Positions 1-8,004 of a DNA stretch of 46,197 nt are shown here, in pieces. The notes under the pieces are model-generated. The model was not told where the DNA came from. It searched no databases and worked only from the letters and a program-made list of their open reading frames with translations. A program made the translations under genes and the position numbers. Location of the stretch: positions 1 through 46,197 of the forward strand of contig JAUCQB010000048.1 of assembly GCA_030372985.1 (NCBI GenBank). Reading direction: 5' to 3'. Within the stretch, counting starts at the first letter, position 1; every line of letters starts with the position of its first letter. The stretch is from Phycisphaerae bacterium. Lineage in GTDB: Bacteria; Planctomycetota; Phycisphaerae; UBA1845; PWPN01.

Positions 1-415
1 CGGTGCGCTTGGCAAGGAACTCGCGCATGTCGCCGTAGACGGCACAATCGTTGCTTCCGTAGTGGGCGTCGACGAATTTCTTGACCGCCTCCCGCCGCGA
101 CTTCTGGGCATCACACACGGCGACGAAGCGGACATCCTTCTCGGGCAACATCCACTTGACGATGTGCGTTCCGCGCCCGCCGATGCCGATACCGCCGAGC
201 ACAATCTTCTCGCTGGGTGGAATCGCACCGTTCCGGCCCAGCACCGCCGATGGCACGATATAGGGTGCCGCCAGCGCACCCACACCGCCGGCCAGCGCCG
301 TGCGCTTCAGCACCTGCCGCCGCGTGAGCCCGCCCTGGGCCGACCCGGAAGACACCTTCTGTGATTGTCCCAGCTTTTCATCGCTGCCATTTTGAATAAG
401 TTGTTTTGAAGACAT
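1..415 (-). CDS. Gfo/Idh/MocA family oxidoreductase, N-terminal part (runs off window)
   Basis: Only the first 138 codons are present; the gene continues beyond base 1. Residues 31-37 read TRRQVLK, a twin-arginine signal, followed by a hydrophobic stretch (LAGGVGALAAPYIVPSAV), so the protein is probably exported by Tat. From about residue 71 comes IVLGGIGIGGRGTHIV, the glycine-rich NAD(P)-binding start of a Rossmann fold, and then VRFVAVCDAQ, the usual second strand. This is the typical layout of the exported Gfo/Idh/MocA proteins that are very abundant in Planctomycetota. The substrate cannot be judged because the catalytic EKP region and C-terminal domain are missing. The ATG at 415 has no Shine-Dalgarno sequence, but a perfect TATAAT lies 7 bases upstream (see the promoter entry). 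Confidence 0.85.
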   Translation of the reverse strand, partial: MSSKQLIQNGSDEKLGQSQKVSSGSAQGGLTRRQVLKRTALAGGVGALAAPYIVPSAVLGRNGAIPPSEKIVLGGIGIGGRGTHIVKWMLPEKDVRFVAVCDAQKSRREAVKKFVDAHYGSNDCAVYGDMREFLAKRT

Positions 416-720
416 GTCGTCGATTATACGTCCGCGCCGACACCCTGCAAGTGCGTCAGTCAGGACTTCAACCGGTCGGGGGGCAAGAGAGTGGCCATGA
501 GTTGATGCCAACCAAAGCGGCCCTACCACAAGTAATCGCGACGTCACAGCCATCGCTCCCTTCCTGCTTCGCCAAGGTTACGCAGGACGGGTACGGTCGC
601 GGTTGTGAAAAAGCCGTAGCGTCTCCCCGCTCAAATTGTCACGGACCCTGCGACTTTGCCGACGATATTCCAGGCTGGATTTCGCCGTGTCGATCTGCTA
701 CAGTGAAGTGGGAGCTTGCT
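416..720. other. Divergent intergenic region
   Basis: This region lies between the minus-strand oxidoreductase and the plus-strand toxin-antitoxin pair. Apart from the oxidoreductase promoter I see no gene here. A plus-strand frame is open through the region and joins the antitoxin frame, but its translation is low-complexity and unlike a protein, so I take the antitoxin start at 721. Confidence 0.5.
423..451 (-). promoter_or_regulatory. Promoter of the Gfo/Idh/MocA gene, possibly leaderless
   Basis: On the minus strand TATAAT occupies 428-423. A weak -35 (TTGCAG or CTTGCA) lies 16-17 bases upstream, around 446-451. Only seven bases (CGACGAC) separate the -10 box from the ATG at 415, so the expected transcription start falls on or next to the A of the start codon. 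No Shine-Dalgarno sequence lies in between. This suggests a leaderless mRNA. Confidence 0.5.
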
Positions 721-972
721 ATGACCACGCTGACGCTGGAAATGCCTGAAGACGTTTTTGCCGCCATGCGACGCTCACCGGAGGAGTTCGCCCGCGAGAT
801 GCGTCTGGCAGCAGCGATCTTCTGGTACGCCCGCGGAGATGTCTCTCAGGAAGAAGGAGCCCGCATCGCCGGTCTGGATCGGACCGATTTCATCTTGGCT
901 CTGGCCCAGGAGAAGGTTGACGTGATCCATGTCGATGTGGAGGAACTGAAGAAGGAATGGACACGTGAGTGA
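721..972 (+). CDS. UPF0175 family antitoxin
   Basis: The 83-residue protein starts with an MTTLTLEMPEDVFAAM strand-helix and contains LAAAIFWYARGDVSQEEGARIAGLDRTDFILAL. This is the UPF0175 signature: an acidic N-terminus followed by a helix-turn-helix-like segment. Proteins of this family are VapB-like antitoxins usually encoded just before a PIN-like DUF3368 toxin, and that is the arrangement here, with an 8-base overlap. The expected role is to bind and neutralise the toxin and to repress the operon. The ATG at 721 was chosen because family homology begins there. AGTGGGAGCTTGCT upstream gives an acceptable ribosome-binding site. Confidence 0.8.
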   Translation: MTTLTLEMPEDVFAAMRRSPEEFAREMRLAAAIFWYARGDVSQEEGARIAGLDRTDFILALAQEKVDVIHVDVEELKKEWTRE

Positions 973-1450
973 GCAGGCGATCGCCGACGCGTCGCCTCTG
1001 ATCCTGTTGGCGCGAGCGGGGCACTTTGACCTGCTCCGGGCTGCGGGCAAGCGGGTGCTTGTACCCGCGCCGGTGGTATCTGAGATCGAACGAAGGGGCG
1101 AGGCGGATGTGACCGTGCGGGCGCTTCGCGAGGCTGATTGGATCGAGGTTGTACCGGGGCCGCCGATCCCGCCGCCGATAGCGGCGTGGAATCTGGGGCC
1201 CGGCGAGGCCGCGGTGCTCGCTTACGCCGCGAGCAGTCCGGGCACAGTCGCGATTCTGGACGACCGGCCGGCTCGACGATGTGCGGATCTCCTCGGCATT
1301 CCAGTGCGAGGAACGCTCGCGGTCGTGATAGCAGCCAAGCGCCAGGGGGCGGTCTCGCATATCCGACCCGTGGTGGAGTCGCTGCGGAAAGCCGGCATGT
1401 ACGTTTCGGAGCAGCTCATCGACAAAGTCCTCGCCTTGGTCGGCGAGTGA
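965..1450 (+). CDS. DUF3368 PIN-like toxin
   Basis: The protein has 161 residues, starts at a GTG and overlaps the antitoxin by 8 bases. IADASPLILLARAG near the N-terminus supplies the first conserved acidic residue of a PIN-like nuclease. LVPAPVVSEI carries the second, LGPGEAAVLAYA the third, and AILDDRPARRCADLLG the last acidic pair. This D-E-E-D arrangement and the length match DUF3368 proteins, which are predicted VapC-like ribonucleases. Together with the upstream UPF0175 gene it forms a type II toxin-antitoxin pair. The RNA target is unknown. All four acidic positions look present, so the toxin appears intact. Confidence 0.8.
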   Translation: MSEQAIADASPLILLARAGHFDLLRAAGKRVLVPAPVVSEIERRGEADVTVRALREADWIEVVPGPPIPPPIAAWNLGPGEAAVLAYAASSPGTVAILDDRPARRCADLLGIPVRGTLAVVIAAKRQGAVSHIRPVVESLRKAGMYVSEQLIDKVLALVGE

Positions 1451-1638
1451 GGCCGTCGGAGCATTCCGCGGGTGCGGATTCGTCTTGCCTTAGGATTCAT
1501 ACTCGTAGCAGGGCGCCTATAAGAACCTAACGTACCACACGGACCGCCAAGAGGATGCTCCGGCTGAATCTCATGCGGGCGACCCTTCACAGGCCGGTCA
1601 TGGCCATCGAAGGTAAGAGCCGCCGCACGAGAGACTCC

Positions 1639-3321
1639 CTACTCGATTTCGATTTTGGCCCAGTAGGCCGCTTCGTACGACCATCCGTTTGCCTCGTTGG
1701 TCAGTTGCAGCGTGACGATTCGGCCGGCGTACTCGGAAAGGTCCACGTCGATGCTCGTCCAGCCGTCGGGGGCGGTCTCCTTGCCGATCACCTTGTGGAC
1801 CAGTTGCCGTTCGGCCGAGACCCGCAGGACCCAATCCCCGTCGGGATGGTGCCCGACCACCAGGTGCAACGTGGTCTTCTTGTCAGGCAGGATGTCCACC
1901 CGGCGCCCCAGGACGCAAGGCATCGTTTCGCTCAGCGGGTGGGTCACCAGGACGTTCTTCTTCCCCAGTTCGTCGCGAATGCCCGGTAACATGTCGGCGC
2001 CGCAGTCCTTGATCATCCACCCGGGGGCAAATTTCGCGAGCGCCTCGTTGAGATCCACGCGGGTGCTCTGCCGCGGAGCCTCTTGCGGCGGCTTGATCCG
2101 GGCCATCTCTTCGGCCGTGAACTTGCTGCCGGCGATGGGGCCGGGCTCCCAGCACTGCTCCAGCTTGCCGGGCACGGGCTTGGCGATCGGCAGGACGAAT
2201 ACTTCATCGCCGCTGACATCCTTCTCGATCTTCCCGCCAGCCTTCACCACCGCCTGCCGGGCGACCTTCTCGCACGCGTCGATCAGCTTCGGGAAGTTGT
2301 AGCTTGTGTGGCTCCAGTACGTTTGCTCATCCAGCTTCTCCTTGAAGCGGTCGGGGACTCTCGAGAATCCAAGGGTCGTGAAAAGCACCCCGGCAGCGCT
2401 CGATGGGTTGCAGTCTGAGTCCTGCCCGCACCGCGTGGAGATGACGATCGACTGATCCAGGTCGCCTTTGCCGTAGAGCAGCCCCATGACGATGTAGGCC
2501 CCGTTGATCTTGGCGTCGATGTTGAAGTCGCCCTTGTCGCAGGACGCCCGGCGGTAGGCCGGGTTCTTGTGGTACTTTCCGTTGATTCGCTGCCAGGTCG
2601 CTTCCCAGTCCTCGGGCTTCTCTCTGTACCAGGCGAGCACGTCGTGGACGCATTCCGCGTACTGGCTACCCTCCGGAATACAGCGGAGGCCAGCCGCGAC
2701 CAGCTTGACCGGATCCTTCTCGAAAAACGCCTCGGCGTACATCCCGCCCACGAACTGCCCGCCGTACAGCCCGTCACCGTAATTCATCAGCCGCCCGAAC
2801 TTCTCGCCCAGCGCGATCACGGAATTGGGTAGGCCGGGCGAAACCAGGCCCGCGAAATCGGCCTCGATCTGATAATCGATGTCGTCGGCATGCTTGTTGA
2901 ATTGGGGATGCCCCGAGTCGGGCGGAGCAATACCTTGGCGCAGAGCGTCGCGTCCGGCCTTGTTCGCGTGCCAGAGGCGATAACCGCTGTTGGCAAAATC
3001 AATGCCCGCTTGCCGGATCGAAACGTCAAGCCCATGAACCTCCAGCGTGTGCAAGAAGGTCATATCGACGTAAAGGTCATCCTGCCGGAAGCTGCCGTTG
3101 ACCGTCTCCGGCACCCACTTGGGCATTTTGTCGGCCGGGATGATGTCCCCCTTCCATTTGAACTCGGTCGGCGCCCCCCACGCGACCCCGGCCATCTGGC
3201 CCAGCCAGCCGGCCTTCATCTTGTCGCGATATTCCTTCACCGGCAGTCGGCGGACGTCCGCGGCCTGCACCGAAGCGACGGCGGATGTGGCAATGAGCAG
3301 CATGGTGACAAGGCGTCTCAT
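1639..3321 (-). CDS. Exported ADP-ribosylglycohydrolase family protein
   Basis: The product has 560 residues with a signal peptide (about residues 1-20, ending SVQAAD). AGWLGQMAGVAWGAPTEF (37-54), QDDLYVDMTFL (80-90) and the late acidic motif CGQDSDCNPSS (298-308) are the metal-binding motifs of the ADP-ribosylglycohydrolase fold. In the classical family two Mg ions bound by such residues hydrolyse ADP-ribosyl bonds. The exported planctomycete versions probably act on other N- or O-glycosidic bonds, so the substrate is open. The C-terminal ~130 residues look like a beta-sandwich (ends SYEAAYWAKIEIE) and may bind carbohydrate. The start at 3321 follows a strong AGGAGG. It lies 65 bases after the sugar-isomerase-like gene on the same strand, so the two may be co-transcribed. 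Confidence 0.8.
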   Translation of the reverse strand: MRRLVTMLLIATSAVASVQAADVRRLPVKEYRDKMKAGWLGQMAGVAWGAPTEFKWKGDIIPADKMPKWVPETVNGSFRQDDLYVDMTFLHTLEVHGLDVSIRQAGIDFANSGYRLWHANKAGRDALRQGIAPPDSGHPQFNKHADDIDYQIEADFAGLVSPGLPNSVIALGEKFGRLMNYGDGLYGGQFVGGMYAEAFFEKDPVKLVAAGLRCIPEGSQYAECVHDVLAWYREKPEDWEATWQRINGKYHKNPAYRRASCDKGDFNIDAKINGAYIVMGLLYGKGDLDQSIVISTRCGQDSDCNPSSAAGVLFTTLGFSRVPDRFKEKLDEQTYWSHTSYNFPKLIDACEKVARQAVVKAGGKIEKDVSGDEVFVLPIAKPVPGKLEQCWEPGPIAGSKFTAEEMARIKPPQEAPRQSTRVDLNEALAKFAPGWMIKDCGADMLPGIRDELGKKNVLVTHPLSETMPCVLGRRVDILPDKKTTLHLVVGHHPDGDWVLRVSAERQLVHKVIGKETAPDGWTSIDVDLSEYAGRIVTLQLTNEANGWSYEAAYWAKIEIE

Positions 3322-3386
3322 GAAATCCTCCTGTTGGCTGAACCTCCGGTCTGAACGTATTGCAGTGTTCTGTCCTGCGCGGCACG

Positions 3387-4817
3387 TCAGGCAACCCCGC
3401 CCTCTTCGCGCACCTTGAACCCCATCAGGTCGCCCAGATCCTGCACCGCCTTCATGTGGTCGCCATAGAACACCACGCGGTGCAGCAGAGTCATGACATC
3501 GCCCTTGATCACGTCTGCACCCCAATCGAGGAAGAGCCGCCTGGCGTCGGCCACGCTCTGGGTGAACTGCGTGCGGCAGGCCAGCGGGCTGGTGCCCGTC
3601 TCGATGATCTTGCCCGGACAGACCAGCATCGTGTCCAGATTCACCAGCTTGGCGCAGGTCACCGGCTGGCCGACCCGGTTGTCGACCTCCAGGGCCACGC
3701 CGCCGCGGCTGTCCGTTTGAGTGCGAATCCTGAACGGCAATCGCTTGCCGCTCGGCCCGTCCATCTTCGTCGCGGACGTGCAGTGGAAGTGGATCATGGC
3801 GTTCTTGGCTGTGTCGATCACCGGGTCGGTGATAAATCCGGGCACACGGAAGGCGTAGGCGAACAGCAGCATCGTCAGCGTCGAATCAATGTCACCCTCG
3901 CACGCCCCCACCAGCCCCAGATCGTTGAGCTTGCTGAACGTCAGGCAGCCGCGCGGGTTGCCCATGCAGTGCACGCTGCAGATCCCCTGGGCCTTCTCTT
4001 GAATCATGAGCTCCTTGACCGCCAGGTACATCCGCGCCGACTCGACGATCTCGGGCTTCGTGGGCTCGACAATCTCCCGCGCCGGGCCGATCCAGTACTC
4101 CTGGGCCTCGGCCTCGGCGGCCTTCGGGTCAATCGCCTTCATCGCCTCCATGATCCGCTCGTTGGGAACCTTCACCAGATCCGCGCCCAGCCGCTTCTTG
4201 ACCTCGTCAGCCGAGCACGCGGCGGGCGTCCCATGGGGCCAGCCCACCGCCAGAATCCGCGTCTGCTTCATCCATGCCGCCGCACGCAGCAGCCCGGCGA
4301 CCTTCTCAATCTCCGCCCAGTCGCTGGTCGGCAGCAGCACGACCTTCTTGCCCTGCTTGTGCCATTGCGGGAAATACATCCACCCATGCCCGCTGAAGGG
4401 CTGCGAGAACAGGGCCGTCGGCAGGCCCACATCAATAAGCTTGCTGAGCACCGGGGCATCGCCCCCGTGTCCGCTGAGGTGAATGATCAACAGGGCATCG
4501 GCGTCTTTCAGCTTGCCTGCCACCTGGCCTGCTTCGGCCGGGGGTACCAGGTCGCCGCCAATGAACTTCACATCGCCCAGCCGGGCTTCGATCTCCGCGA
4601 AGTACTTGTCAAACTTGGCCAGTTCCTCGGTGGGGCGAGTGAGATAGGCATCGCCTGTACGGCCGGCAAACACTTTGTAGATCCTCGCCGGCGGCAGTTG
4701 GCGCCAGGTCCGCATCTCGGACGTGGACTCCGCGCCGGCGGCCAGTCGTGAAGCCAACAACGCGCCGCCTACCGCCGCAGTCCCCAGTAACTCTCGTCGG
4801 GTCAATGGATTGCTCAT
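3387..4817 (-). CDS. Tat-exported sugar-isomerase-like protein (fucose/arabinose isomerase-like)
   Basis: This 476-residue protein begins MSNPLTRRELLGTAAVGGALL, a twin-arginine signal at residues 6-12. The body resembles L-fucose/L-arabinose isomerase-like proteins: an N-terminal alpha/beta region (DALLIIHLSGHGGDAP), a central CSVHCMGNPRGCLTFSKLND segment with GACEGDIDSTLTMLL, and a C-terminal part with MIHFHCTSATKMDG and RTQFTQSVADARRLFLDW. Exported proteins with this fold are common in Planctomycetota, but their reaction is not established, so I do not assign a substrate. GGAGAA precedes the ATG at 4817 with good spacing. It sits upstream of the ADP-ribosylglycohydrolase on the same strand. 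Confidence 0.65.
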   Translation of the reverse strand: MSNPLTRRELLGTAAVGGALLASRLAAGAESTSEMRTWRQLPPARIYKVFAGRTGDAYLTRPTEELAKFDKYFAEIEARLGDVKFIGGDLVPPAEAGQVAGKLKDADALLIIHLSGHGGDAPVLSKLIDVGLPTALFSQPFSGHGWMYFPQWHKQGKKVVLLPTSDWAEIEKVAGLLRAAAWMKQTRILAVGWPHGTPAACSADEVKKRLGADLVKVPNERIMEAMKAIDPKAAEAEAQEYWIGPAREIVEPTKPEIVESARMYLAVKELMIQEKAQGICSVHCMGNPRGCLTFSKLNDLGLVGACEGDIDSTLTMLLFAYAFRVPGFITDPVIDTAKNAMIHFHCTSATKMDGPSGKRLPFRIRTQTDSRGGVALEVDNRVGQPVTCAKLVNLDTMLVCPGKIIETGTSPLACRTQFTQSVADARRLFLDWGADVIKGDVMTLLHRVVFYGDHMKAVQDLGDLMGFKVREEGGVA

Positions 4818-5007
4818 GCTATTCTTCTCCGGAATATGGTGAACCATGCCGAACAGGGCCGCCTCGCCGGCACGGCGAGTCCGAGGCCCCATTATGGAGC
4901 AATCCGAGGTCGAACGCCAGACGTCGTTCTCGGGCTTTTCGGTTGATAGGAGTCACGGGCTCGCGGACCTGCCGGACTGAAGCAGACTGTGGACGTGGGC
5001 AAGCGGC

Positions 5008-6138
5008 TCATATTCTCAGGAAGATGCTGCGCCGATAGAGAAACCGGGCCAGGGCAAAGATGAGCAGAGCGACCACGATCGCGATGACCAGTTCGCCGTA
5101 CCGGCCGAACGCGTCAGCGATCGGTCCCCCGACCAGACGCTCGGCGATCGCCTTGAGATCCACAATGTTTTCGGCCATGTAGATCGTGATTGCGTTCATG
5201 CCGATCCACACGAACGGCATCGCCCACGCCCGAAACTTCCAGACGTCCACCACCTGGTAAAAGACCGCCAGCAGGATGCAACTGTAGCCGCCCGCCGCCA
5301 GCACATATGACGAAGTCCAGATCTTCTTGATGATGGGGAACTGCATGCCCCACAGGTAGCCCAGGGCGACGCCGGCCACGCCCGCCGCCAGAAGCCAGAG
5401 CGTCTTGGCCCCCGGTCGCATGTCGCTGCGCCTCAGGAACAGGCCTGCCAGCACGCCCAGCAGGCAGGTCGAGATCGCCGGCAGAGTGCTCAGAAGGCCC
5501 TCCGGATCGTGATCGCCGTCCCATTTCCTCAACGGCAGGAACCGCGCGTCCAGGTAGTTGGCGAGGTTCTTGCCCTCCTCGAAATGACCGGCCCCGACAC
5601 CCGGCACCGGCGCAAAGGTCATCAGCGCCCAATAGAGCACCAGCAGTCCGACGCACACGGCCACCACGCCGCGCGGCCCGCACGAAGTGAAGACCAGTCC
5701 CGCAAACAGGTAGGCCAGCGCGATGCGTTGAAGAACGCCCAGCAGCCGCAAGTGATCGATTCCCTCGCTGAAGCCGCCATAGTAGAAAAGGCCCAGCAGG
5801 AACAGCAGGAGCGATCGCCGGAGGATCTTCCAGTACGTGGCAGCCTTCCCCGATGTCGCAAGGCTTTTGCCGAGCGAAAAGACCATCGACACGCCGACGA
5901 TGAACACGAAGAGAGGAAAGATGAGATCGTAGAACCCCAAGCCCTCCCATGGCACGTGCTCGAGCTGCCGGGCGATGAAGGCGACCGGACCGGATTGGCT
6001 CGTTTTGTGCAGGGCAAAGACGATACCCTCAGCCGCGACAATCCAGAACATGTCGAAGCCCCGAAGGGCGTCCAGCGAAACCAGCCGCTCCGACGCAGGC
6101 ACGCCACTATCTTTCGTCATTCGGGTTTCGGATTTCAT
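5008..6138 (-). CDS. DUF5009/HGSNAT-like membrane acyltransferase
   Basis: A polytopic membrane protein of 376 residues (or 370 from the internal ATG at 6120). ERLVSLDALRGFDMFWIV near the N-terminus, FYDLIFPLFVFIVGVSMVFSL and the later RRSLLLFLLGLFYYGG / VLQRIALAYLFAGLVF segments are characteristic of the DUF5009 family, related to human heparan-alpha-glucosaminide N-acetyltransferase (HGSNAT) and YeiB-like acyltransferases. About ten hydrophobic helices are visible. The family moves an acetyl group across the membrane to a sugar amine. Its position 28 bases downstream of a GH20 hexosaminidase on the same strand fits amino-sugar processing. The first residues (MKSETRM) are encoded by a short repeat, so the real start could be the second methionine. 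Confidence 0.75.
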   Translation of the reverse strand: MKSETRMTKDSGVPASERLVSLDALRGFDMFWIVAAEGIVFALHKTSQSGPVAFIARQLEHVPWEGLGFYDLIFPLFVFIVGVSMVFSLGKSLATSGKAATYWKILRRSLLLFLLGLFYYGGFSEGIDHLRLLGVLQRIALAYLFAGLVFTSCGPRGVVAVCVGLLVLYWALMTFAPVPGVGAGHFEEGKNLANYLDARFLPLRKWDGDHDPEGLLSTLPAISTCLLGVLAGLFLRRSDMRPGAKTLWLLAAGVAGVALGYLWGMQFPIIKKIWTSSYVLAAGGYSCILLAVFYQVVDVWKFRAWAMPFVWIGMNAITIYMAENIVDLKAIAERLVGGPIADAFGRYGELVIAIVVALLIFALARFLYRRSIFLRI

Positions 6139-6173
6139 TGGTCATTCGGCCTTCGTCATTCGTCATTCACTCA
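6112..6173. repeat. GTCATTC/GAATGAC short-repeat cluster
   Basis: Four copies of GTCATTC (6116, 6141, 6155, 6162) lie within 62 bases, mixed with TTTCGGATTTC-like units. On the minus strand this reads as repeated GAATGACGAA. The cluster supplies the stop codon of the upstream GH20 gene and the first codons of the downstream acyltransferase, so it fills the whole 28-base spacer and runs into both genes. Confidence 0.75.
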
Positions 6174-7822
6174 GGTTCTGTCTCATCAAGCCTGCGGAAG
6201 TTCACATCCAGGGCTTCCAGCCGCTGGAAATGCTGCCGAAGGCGGGCAACGAACGCGTCGTAGTCCCGCGGCCCGCGCGGCGACCAGACGACTTCGGCCA
6301 GCGCCGCCGCTCGCGGAAACGCCATGTACTCCACGTGCCGCGGATCGGGCATGTACTCGCCCCACAACTGGCCCTGCGAGCCGAGAATGCGGCGTGCCTG
6401 CTCCTCGTTCAGGGCCTTCGGGATCGGCTCGTACTCGTATACCTTCCGCAGCGGCAGGTCCTCGTCAAAGGCCATCGGTTCCGTCTCCCGCGGACCCTGG
6501 TAGTAGTCGAAGTAGGTCCAGAACCTTGGGGTCATGACCACGTCGTGGCCGGCCCTGGCCGCTGCGATGCCTCCTTCTTCGCCCGTCCATGACATCACCA
6601 CCGCACCGGCCGCGAGCCCACCTTCCAGGATCTCATCCCAGCCCACGAGCCGCCGCCCGTGCTTGGCGAGAAAATCGTCCATCTGCCGGATGAACCAGCT
6701 CTGCAGTTCCTCCTCGTTCTTGAGACCCAGCTCCCTGATGCGGGCCTGTATGGCCGGGACCGCCTCCCACTGGTCCTTGATCGCCTCGTCACCGCCGATG
6801 TGGATGAACCGGCTGGGGAACAGATCCATCGTTTCCACAAGCACGTCCTGCAGAAACGAGATCGTGGGATCGAACGGATTGAAGATGTCCTCGCAGATTC
6901 CCCACCGCGTCCAAGGCCGCAACTGCCTCTCGGGATAGCAGCCCAACTCGGGGTACGCGGCAATTGCCGCCCGGGCGTGCCCGGGCATCTCGATCTCCGG
7001 GACAACGTCGATGTAACGGTCGGCCGCGTAGCGGACAATCTCCCGGATATCATCCTGCGTGTAGAATCCGCCGTGCGGCCGGCCGTCATACTTGAGAACA
7101 CCGCCGCGATCCACGTGCCCGATCACCGTCTCGTCCCGCCACCCGCCGATCTCGGTGAGCTTGGGGTACTTGTTGACCTCCATGCGCCAGCCCTGGTCGT
7201 CGGTCAGGTGAAGATGCAGCACGCTGAACTTGTGCAGCGCCATCGTGTCGATGGAGTTCAGGATGAACGACTTCGGCAAAAAATGATAGACCGTTTCAAG
7301 CATCAGGCCGCGCCATTTGAAACGCGGATAGTCAACGATCTCTACGCACGGCACCGCCCACCGCGTGTCCGCGACCGCCGCCTTCCGGAAGATCGCCGCC
7401 GGCAGAAGTTGCCGAAGCGTCTGGATGCCGTGGAACAGGCCCGCGGGCCGCGCGGCGGTGATGACGATCCGTTTCGGCGTCACTTCCAGCCGGTAGCCCT
7501 CGTCGCCGAGCCCGCCCGCCGACTCATCGATGCGCAGCGTGATAGCCCCGTCGCGGGGCTCAGTTCCTTCCGTAACCGCAAGTCGCAGCCCCATGGCCGG
7601 GGCGAGGCAGTCTGCGAGCTTGCGGGCCTCCGGCACGGCGTCCGCGGCTGCGATGAGCTGCACCGACGGCGTGATGACGAATTCGCCCGGTGATGTCCCG
7701 ACCTCAACCGGCTGCGGAATCAACGCCAAGGCCGGCCCTTGGGCAGACGCCACGCGCGCTGCCGGGACGACAAGACTCATGCAAGCGAAAAACAACCTCA
7801 ACGGGCAGCCGGATATGCTCAT
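6167..7822 (-). CDS. Beta-N-acetylhexosaminidase, GH20
   Basis: The 551-residue enzyme has an N-terminal signal peptide (ends about AARVASAQGPA), a GH20b-like N-terminal domain (LIPQPVEVG to LRQLLP) and a TIM-barrel catalytic domain starting FKWRGLMLETVYHFLP. RFIHIGGDEAIKDQW holds the catalytic Asp-Glu pair D345-E346. HLHLTDDQGWRMEVNKYPKL and VPEIEMPGHARAAIAAYPEL are classic GH20 substrate-site motifs. The enzyme removes terminal beta-GlcNAc or GalNAc by substrate-assisted catalysis, here outside the cytoplasm. The start at 7822 was chosen because GGAAGAG lies just upstream and the signal peptide begins there. It is followed by the HGSNAT-like acyltransferase and is divergent from the C45 gene. 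Confidence 0.93.
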   Translation of the reverse strand: MSISGCPLRLFFACMSLVVPAARVASAQGPALALIPQPVEVGTSPGEFVITPSVQLIAAADAVPEARKLADCLAPAMGLRLAVTEGTEPRDGAITLRIDESAGGLGDEGYRLEVTPKRIVITAARPAGLFHGIQTLRQLLPAAIFRKAAVADTRWAVPCVEIVDYPRFKWRGLMLETVYHFLPKSFILNSIDTMALHKFSVLHLHLTDDQGWRMEVNKYPKLTEIGGWRDETVIGHVDRGGVLKYDGRPHGGFYTQDDIREIVRYAADRYIDVVPEIEMPGHARAAIAAYPELGCYPERQLRPWTRWGICEDIFNPFDPTISFLQDVLVETMDLFPSRFIHIGGDEAIKDQWEAVPAIQARIRELGLKNEEELQSWFIRQMDDFLAKHGRRLVGWDEILEGGLAAGAVVMSWTGEEGGIAAARAGHDVVMTPRFWTYFDYYQGPRETEPMAFDEDLPLRKVYEYEPIPKALNEEQARRILGSQGQLWGEYMPDPRHVEYMAFPRAAALAEVVWSPRGPRDYDAFVARLRQHFQRLEALDVNFRRLDETEPE

Positions 7823-7901
7823 AGGCTCTTCCTTGCCCGATCCCTCCGGCACGCCAGGATACCGATGACTGCAAGAGACCTCAAGGTGGTCCGGCTCCAG
7901 C

Positions 7902-7930
7902 TTTACGGTCCAACAGGGCCGCAGTAGGAT
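7902..7930 (+). promoter_or_regulatory. Candidate sigma-70-type promoter of the C45 gene
   Basis: TTTACG (7902-7907), a 17-base spacer and TAGGAT (7925-7930) lie 75 bases before the C45 start, in the 182-base gap between divergent genes. Each box matches the consensus at four of six positions. No experiment supports it. Confidence 0.3.
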
Positions 7931-8004
7931 ACCCTTGGCGACTTCGAGCCCCGCTCCGATTCCCGTGCCGGCGCGGTCCACCTCTTCGCAGGAGGAACTC
8001 AACC

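Noticed and set aside
406..720. N-terminal extension of the UPF0175 antitoxin
   Set aside because: The upstream translation has no similarity to the family and overlaps the promoter and first codons of the divergent oxidoreductase gene.
3360..4751. 463-codon plus-strand frame opposite the sugar-isomerase-like gene
   Set aside because: His/Arg/Gln-rich shadow without domains; the minus strand has a Tat signal and a good ribosome-binding site.
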